Of a stretch of 41,893 bases of DNA, positions 37,888 through 41,893 are shown piece by piece. How positions within the stretch are numbered: position 1 is the first letter of the stretch; the number at the start of each line of letters is the position of its first letter. Under the pieces are notes generated by a model. The model searched no databases, was not told where the DNA came from, and worked only from the letters and a program-made list of their open reading frames with translations. A program made the position numbers and the translations under genes. Source of the stretch: Candidatus Gastranaerophilales bacterium (GTDB lineage: Bacteria; Cyanobacteriota; Vampirovibrionia; Gastranaerophilales; Gastranaerophilaceae). Location: positions 1-41,893 of the forward strand of contig CAAGGG010000024.1 in assembly GCA_900769355.1 (NCBI GenBank). The letters are read 5' to 3'.

Positions 37888-38943
37888 TTATTTCACTCTT
37901 GAGAAAACTTCAACATTTACATCATCAAAAGTATTCGTGTTGAAATAAGCACAAGATGCAACCATAGCAGCGTTATCGGTGCAATATTTCATAGGTGGAG
38001 CAAAGACTTTGTACCCATCATCTTGCAATGCAAAAATCTTCTTTCTAATCTCGGAATTTGCGGCAACTCCACCTGCAATAACAACTTGATTGTAATTATT
38101 TTCTTGCAAAGCACGTTTCAATTTATGCAAAAGAGTTGAAGAAACAGTTTCTTGAAAACTTGCACAAATGTCTGCAACAGGCATTTCTTTACCATCGAAA
38201 GACTTCACAAGTCGTAAAACTGCTGTTTTAAGCCCGCTGAAACTAAAATTGAAGCCATCTACACGAGATTCGGGCAACTTAAATGCAAAAGGATTCCCTT
38301 CTTGTGCCAGTTTATCTAACTTTGGACCACCGGGGTAAGGAAGCCCAATAAGTCTTGCAACCTTGTCATAGGCTTCTCCGACAGCATCATCAATAGTTTC
38401 TCCAAGAATTGTTTGCTCAGAATACGACTTAACATCAATAATTTGCGTGTGTCCGCCACTGACAAGCAAAGCCATAAATGGTGGTTTCAAGTCAGTATCA
38501 AGATAATTTCCGCAAAGGTGTGCGTTAAGGTGATTTACACCGATAAATGGCTTGTCATAAGTTAAAGCTAATGTTTTAGCAGCATTAAGTCCGACGAGCA
38601 AGCACCCGACTAGCCCTGGACCGACAGTTCCGGCAAAAGCCGTAATATCTTCCGGATTAAGTCCAACATTTTCTTTTGCTTGTTTAAATGCTTCTTCAAT
38701 CACAATATTAATTGAATCCAAATGCTCTCTTGCCGCAATTTCAGGAATTACACCCCCAAATTGAGCATGTGTCTTAATCTGTGATGCCACAACGTTTGCA
38801 ACGACTTCACGACCATTTTTCACAATAGCACAAGCAGTTTCATCACAACTTGATTCTATTGCCATAATATAATTATCATAACCGCTTTCCGGTCCAATTG
38901 TAACAGGTTCTTTTGAGAACAATTTATTTTTTGTATTTTTCAT
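37888..38943 (-). CDS. tsaD: tRNA N6-threonylcarbamoyladenosine transferase TsaD
   Basis: Catalytic subunit that transfers threonylcarbamoyl from TC-AMP to A37 of ANN-decoding tRNAs, with TsaB and TsaE. ASKHA-fold protein with IESSCDETACAIV (about 29-41), VSGGHTQIID (about 163-172), the iron-binding NHLNAHLCG (His at about 140 and 144) and GGVAANSEIRKK (about 297-308). Two starts: ATG 38943 (351 residues, leader of 26 extra residues) or an internal ATG at 38865 (MAIESSCDE) that matches the usual family start. A perfect -10 lies 6 nt before ATG 38943, which argues for a leaderless transcript starting there. Divergent from obg. tcdA, acting on the product, is at 14329. Confidence 0.95.
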   Translation of the reverse strand: MKNTKNKLFSKEPVTIGPESGYDNYIMAIESSCDETACAIVKNGREVVANVVASQIKTHAQFGGVIPEIAAREHLDSINIVIEEAFKQAKENVGLNPEDITAFAGTVGPGLVGCLLVGLNAAKTLALTYDKPFIGVNHLNAHLCGNYLDTDLKPPFMALLVSGGHTQIIDVKSYSEQTILGETIDDAVGEAYDKVARLIGLPYPGGPKLDKLAQEGNPFAFKLPESRVDGFNFSFSGLKTAVLRLVKSFDGKEMPVADICASFQETVSSTLLHKLKRALQENNYNQVVIAGGVAANSEIRKKIFALQDDGYKVFAPPMKYCTDNAAMVASCAYFNTNTFDDVNVEVFSRVK

Positions 38944-38949
38944 AGTATT

Positions 38950-38957
38950 ATTATAAT
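38950..38957. promoter_or_regulatory. Nested divergent -10 boxes (tsaD / obg)
   Basis: ATTATAAT contains TATAAT on the plus strand (38952-38957, for obg) and TATAAT on the minus strand (38955-38950, for tsaD). The minus box is exactly 6 nt from the tsaD ATG. The two genes are likely co-regulated or mutually exclusive at initiation. Confidence 0.6.
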
Positions 38958-38978
38958 ATAAACAAGAAAAGGGATAAA

Positions 38979-40262
38979 ATGAAATTTATAGATAAATCAA
39001 AAATTCGGGTAGTATCAGGACGTGGCGGCAACGGAATGGTTGCTTGGCGTAGAGAAAAATATGTAGACAAAGGCGGTCCTGCAGGCGGTGACGGCGGACG
39101 TGGCGGTGATGTATATTTGATTGGCGATGAAAACATGTCGACTCTAATGGATTTTAAACATAAATCAGTATTTAAAGCTGATGGTGGCGAAAACGGTAGT
39201 ATAAAAAATATGCATGGTCGCTGTGCAAAAGATTTATTTATAAAAGTTCCTGTCGGAACGGTCGTTCGAGACGTAAAAACAGGAAATATTATTGCCGATT
39301 TAACAGAGCATGAACAAAAAGTTATGGTTGCCAAAGGCGGACGTGGCGGACGAGGAAATGCTAGATTTGCAACTGCTCAAAAGCGTGCTCCACAGTTTTG
39401 TGAACCGGGAGAACCGCCGATTGAAAGAGAATTGTTCTTAGAATTAAAACTTATTGCTGATGTCGGGCTTTTGGGTATGCCAAATGCGGGCAAATCAACA
39501 CTAATCAGCCGCATAAGCTCTGCAAAACCTAAAATTGCAGATTATCCGTTTACGACACTTATTCCAAACCTCGGAGTTGTAAAAAAGCGTAGCGGTGACG
39601 GCTATGTAGTTGCAGATATTCCGGGGCTAATTGAGGGTGCATCAGAAGGTGTCGGACTCGGTCATGACTTTTTACGTCACGTTGAAAGATGTCGTTTCTT
39701 GGTGCATCTTGTTGATTCAACTGAGGAAAATCCTTTTGATAACTACAAAAAGATTAATTTTGAATTGGAAAAACATTCGGAACACCTTGCAAATCTTTAT
39801 CAAATTGTAGCTTTGAATAAAATTGACTCGATTGATGAAGATAAAAAAGCTGAATTATTGAAACAATTTAAAGAAGTAGCCCAAGATGTGTTTGAAATTT
39901 CTGCCGTAACAGGTGAAAACGTTGACAAACTAGTTGATTTTATGGGCGAAAAAGTCGATGAAATACCTAAACCTCAAACAAACATTGTTGTTGAAGAGGA
40001 TTTGGGGGCTTATAATAATGATGACAGCTCATTTGAGATTTACAAAGTTGCAAAGGATACTTATATTATTGAAGGCGGTAAAATAGGAAGAATTGCCGGA
40101 GTTACAGATGAGCGTAATTCTGAGCAGGTTATCAGGTTCCAAAACATCATGAAAGGTATGGGCGTATTTGAAGAACTTGCGAAAAAAGGCATAAAAGACG
40201 GTGATACAATTATTATCGGCCACTTGGAATTCGCCTTTTATTCAGATGAAATTTTTGGTTAA
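38979..40262 (+). CDS. obg: Obg/CgtA GTPase
   Basis: Essential ribosome-associated GTPase of 427 residues, involved in 50S assembly and stress signalling. Domain order: glycine-rich Obg fold (1-158; GGRGGDVYLIGDENM, AKGGRGGRGNARF), G domain (about 160-330) with P-loop GMPNAGKSTLI, switch PFTTLIPNLG, DIPGL (G3), NKID (G4) and SAV (G5), and the C-terminal OCT domain (about 345-420; GGKIGRIAGVTDERN). AAAAGGG precedes the ATG. It is followed after 20 nt by yjbQ, probably in the same transcript. Confidence 0.97.
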   Translation: MKFIDKSKIRVVSGRGGNGMVAWRREKYVDKGGPAGGDGGRGGDVYLIGDENMSTLMDFKHKSVFKADGGENGSIKNMHGRCAKDLFIKVPVGTVVRDVKTGNIIADLTEHEQKVMVAKGGRGGRGNARFATAQKRAPQFCEPGEPPIERELFLELKLIADVGLLGMPNAGKSTLISRISSAKPKIADYPFTTLIPNLGVVKKRSGDGYVVADIPGLIEGASEGVGLGHDFLRHVERCRFLVHLVDSTEENPFDNYKKINFELEKHSEHLANLYQIVALNKIDSIDEDKKAELLKQFKEVAQDVFEISAVTGENVDKLVDFMGEKVDEIPKPQTNIVVEEDLGAYNNDDSSFEIYKVAKDTYIIEGGKIGRIAGVTDERNSEQVIRFQNIMKGMGVFEELAKKGIKDGDTIIIGHLEFAFYSDEIFG

Positions 40263-40282
40263 ATGGTCTAAAAGGAGTTTAT

Positions 40283-40699
40283 ATGACAGTAATTAATGCA
40301 AAATTTAGTGTAAACACAAAGGGTAATGCCGACATAATTGATATTACGCAAAAGGTTAAAAATGCCGTTTATATGCATTCTTTGCAAAATGCAGTAGTCC
40401 ATGTTTATGTTGCAGGAAGTACAGTGTCAATAACTAATATTGAATTTGAACCGGGGCTTTTGGTCGATTTGCCTGAGGCTTTGGATAGAATTGCACCTGT
40501 TGATACGGAATATCATCATGATGCAACTTGGCATGACGGAAACGGTTATGCACACGTCAGAGCCTCAATTGTCGGAAATTCAACAATGGTTCCGCTGATT
40601 GATGGAGCTTTGCAATTAGGACAATGGCAACAAATCGTGCTTGTGGATTTTGATAATAAAGCAAGGACAAGAACGGTTTACGTGCAGATTGTTTATTAA
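40283..40699 (+). CDS. yjbQ: UPF0047 protein YjbQ
   Basis: Member of the YjbQ/UPF0047 family, 138 residues, the full family size. The E. coli protein has weak thiamine-phosphate synthase activity in vitro; its physiological role is unclear. Seen marks: NIEFEPGLLVDLPEAL (about 53-68), YHHDATWHDGNGYAHVRASIVGNS with the family His/Asp set (core WHDGNGYAHVRA, about 93-104), and LGQWQQIVLVDFDNKARTR at the end. AAAGGAG precedes the ATG. It lies directly after obg. Confidence 0.93.
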   Translation: MTVINAKFSVNTKGNADIIDITQKVKNAVYMHSLQNAVVHVYVAGSTVSITNIEFEPGLLVDLPEALDRIAPVDTEYHHDATWHDGNGYAHVRASIVGNSTMVPLIDGALQLGQWQQIVLVDFDNKARTRTVYVQIVY

Positions 40700-40769
40700 T
40701 TGAACCAAAAGAACCCAACTAATAAAAATCCAATAAACTAGGCTGTTTCGCTAACTGCTCATGTAATTA

Positions 40770-40888
40770 TTATTCTTGAAATTTTAAAAGAGTTTCAACC
40801 CTTATTTGTAATGTATTTGCAAGTTCTAAAACCTTTGCAAGTGACATATTTTGACGACCACATTCAATTACAAAGCTTGACTTATAAC
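40770..40888 (-). pseudogene. Truncated XRE-type helix-turn-helix regulator
   Basis: The minus strand encodes SFVIECGRQNMSLAKVLELA and then NTLQIRVETLLKFQE followed by a stop. This is the recognition and final helices of a Cro/C1-type HTH domain (usual form: SxIExGxxxPSLxxLxxIAxALxVxxxxLL). Reading upstream meets a stop codon (TAA) six to eight codons before, and no start or first helices are present, so the 5' part has been lost. It sits just upstream of, and divergent to, the pseudopilin at 40948. Confidence 0.7.
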
Positions 40889-40932
40889 TTGTAGTTACTT
40901 ATAATTTTTATTATATAAGTTATAACTTATAA
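40880..40932 (+). promoter_or_regulatory. ACTTATAA array and 18-bp palindrome
   Basis: ACTTATAA occurs at 40880-40887, 40897-40904 and 40925-40932, the last being half of the perfect palindrome TATAAGTTATAACTTATA (40914-40931). The array ends 15 nt before the pseudopilin start codon and begins in the HTH remnant. It has the look of an operator for the lost regulator or a paralogue. Confidence 0.55.
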
Positions 40933-40947
40933 GTATAAGGAGAGATT

Positions 40948-41655
40948 ATGAAAAAGAATGCATTCACTCTTGCTGAGGTTTTAATAACACTCGGAATTAT
41001 TGGTGTTGTTGCAGCAATGACTTTACCGACACTCATACAGAATTATCAAAAACAAGTGTATGCTAATGGAGCTAAAAAGGGTCTAAATACAGTCATGAAT
41101 TTAATGAGTAAAATTCAAGCAGATGAAAATGCTAGTAGCTTGGAAACAACTACTTTATTTAGCGATGGAACTTGTTACATGGATCCTACTTGCGAAGAAA
41201 GATATGGTAATCCGACTGTTATTGAGAATCTAATTCCCAAATATGTAAAAACGATTAAAACTTGTAAAAATGAAGAATGTGATATTAAATACATTGATAC
41301 CTACTTTGGCAATAACAAGCTTCACTTATATGAAAATTCTTCTCCAGAGAATATTTATATTCTTAATTCTCACTGGAGCACCATATATGGATTTTATTTA
41401 GAAGATGGAATGGTATTATATATATTTCCATCTCAAATAGGTATTTCAATCTATTTTGACATAAATGGAGAAAAAGGACCAAATACAGCAGGTTATGACT
41501 TGTTTTTTGTAAGTTTTTCAAGAACTACTGGAAAAGTTAGTTATAGCCCAAGAGCAAATCATGATCCTGATAATACATACTATAATCAAGCTGATTACTA
41601 TTCAAACAACCCACTATATTATTTAATGTCCAATGGTTGGAAAATGGATTACTAA
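40948..41655 (+). CDS. Pseudopilin-like protein
   Basis: Prepilin-type protein of 235 residues beginning MKKNAFTLAEVLITLGIIGV: cleavage site Ala5/Phe6, Glu10 conserved, hydrophobic helix, then PTLIQNYQKQVYANGAKKG. The outer domain has cysteine pairs (GTCYMDPTCEE, KTCKNEECD), the signature YFDINGEKGPNTAGYDLFFV (about 170-189), and ends GWKMDY. AAGGAGAG precedes the ATG. It is closest to the pseudopilin at 29650 within this window. It has its own operator-like array upstream and a terminator downstream, so it forms a single regulated unit. Confidence 0.88.
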   Translation: MKKNAFTLAEVLITLGIIGVVAAMTLPTLIQNYQKQVYANGAKKGLNTVMNLMSKIQADENASSLETTTLFSDGTCYMDPTCEERYGNPTVIENLIPKYVKTIKTCKNEECDIKYIDTYFGNNKLHLYENSSPENIYILNSHWSTIYGFYLEDGMVLYIFPSQIGISIYFDINGEKGPNTAGYDLFFVSFSRTTGKVSYSPRANHDPDNTYYNQADYYSNNPLYYLMSNGWKMDY

Positions 41656-41666
41656 TGCTAATCTGA

Positions 41667-41696
41667 GGAGTTGCATTTATTAGCAACTCCTTTTTT
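41667..41696 (+). terminator. Terminator after pseudopilin
   Basis: GGAGTTGC and GCAACTCC pair around an 8-base loop, followed by six T. Confidence 0.9.
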
Positions 41697-41742
41697 AACG
41701 AATTATTAATTATTTCTTAATGTTTCAAAAGGTAATATCCAC

Positions 41743-41771
41743 TTGATTACTTTTTTTGTTGATGGTATAAA
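41743..41771 (+). promoter_or_regulatory. Promoter of gap
   Basis: TTGATT (41743-41748), 17-nt spacer, TATAAA (41766-41771) with TG one base upstream (extended -10). Confidence 0.75.
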
Positions 41772-41808
41772 AAATTTGTGAGAGTTTTACAAAAGAAAGG
41801 AAACACTT

Positions 41809-41893
41809 ATGGTAAACGTAGCAATTAACGGATTCGGTAGAATCGGTAGAAACACTCTTAGAGCTGCTATTGCAGAAGGTATTTTTGACAAAA
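41809..41893 (+). CDS. gap: Glyceraldehyde-3-phosphate dehydrogenase (5' part)
   Basis: Only the first 28 residues are inside the window. MVNVAINGFGRIGRNTLRAA is the NAD-binding N-terminus of GAPDH (GFGRIGR motif), the glycolytic/gluconeogenic enzyme. AAAGGAAA lies 5-6 nt before the ATG. The gene continues beyond the end of the sequence, so isozyme type cannot be judged. Confidence 0.93.
   Translation, partial: MVNVAINGFGRIGRNTLRAAIAEGIFDK

Noticed and set aside
1..41893. CRISPR arrays, insertion sequences, prophage genes, rRNA
   Set aside because: No regularly spaced repeats, transposase, integrase or phage structural genes, and no rRNA segments were seen on either strand.

Overview
The window is about 42 kb of AT-rich bacterial DNA with mostly short intergenic gaps, genes on both strands and Shine-Dalgarno starts. 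The best guess at the source is an uncultured gut bacterium of the Gastranaerophilales (Melainabacteria, the non-photosynthetic sister group of Cyanobacteria). This is inference. It rests on the FTLAEVLITLGIIGVVAA pseudopilins, which are abundant in that group, on several unrecognised proteins that look lineage-specific, and on the lack of photosynthesis genes. No ribosomal RNA or other marker in the window settles it.

Layout. 1-1307: a GC-richer, repeat-laden stretch leading into a pseudopilin gene with a duplicated cleavage motif. 1428-3569: pnp, behind a structured leader. 3637-5754: a large lineage-specific protein on the minus strand. 5885-9775: a PfkB kinase, then a redox cluster (an NfnA/SudB-like flavoprotein, a 58-residue cysteine protein, etfB, etfA). 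9780-11708: GH38 alpha-mannosidase. 11827-15081: mnmG, a small tagged protein, tRNA-Gln(CTG) and tcdA. 15128-17664: a LysM-like low-complexity protein, a small membrane protein and a family 4 uracil-DNA glycosylase. 17668-19916: acetolactate synthase coupled to a pilin-like protein without a cleavage motif. 20059-23347: a tagged protein, two secreted lysine-rich proteins, rph, a zinc ribbon and a multi-pass membrane protein. 23415-29596: PHP phosphoesterase, phosphohexomutase, a lone sugar ABC permease, a CoA-disulfide-reductase-like enzyme and an FAD oxidoreductase. 29650-32451: a pseudopilin, a tagged protein and an MnmC-type methyltransferase. 32625-34260: thrB followed by a HEPN/MNT (type VII) toxin-antitoxin pair. 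34302-41893: a coiled-coil protein, ribD, UPF0173 hydrolase, glutathione synthase, tsaD, obg, yjbQ, an HTH remnant, a third pseudopilin and the start of gap.

Most genes are housekeeping: RNA decay (pnp, rph), tRNA modification (mnmG, the MnmC-type enzyme, tcdA, tsaD), amino-acid, riboflavin and glutathione synthesis, and redox metabolism. The more unusual features are: pseudopilin-like proteins sharing a C-terminal signature, one of which has lost its cleavage motif; a recurrent N-terminal FxA/S/G tag on five unrelated small proteins; four genes whose -10 box sits exactly 6 nt before the start codon with no ribosome binding site (probable leaderless mRNAs); a short peptide motif repeated in frame in surface-loop positions of two unrelated enzymes; heptanucleotide tracts at two gene starts; a partial tRNA 3'-end duplication; and a truncated HTH regulator beside an operator-like array.
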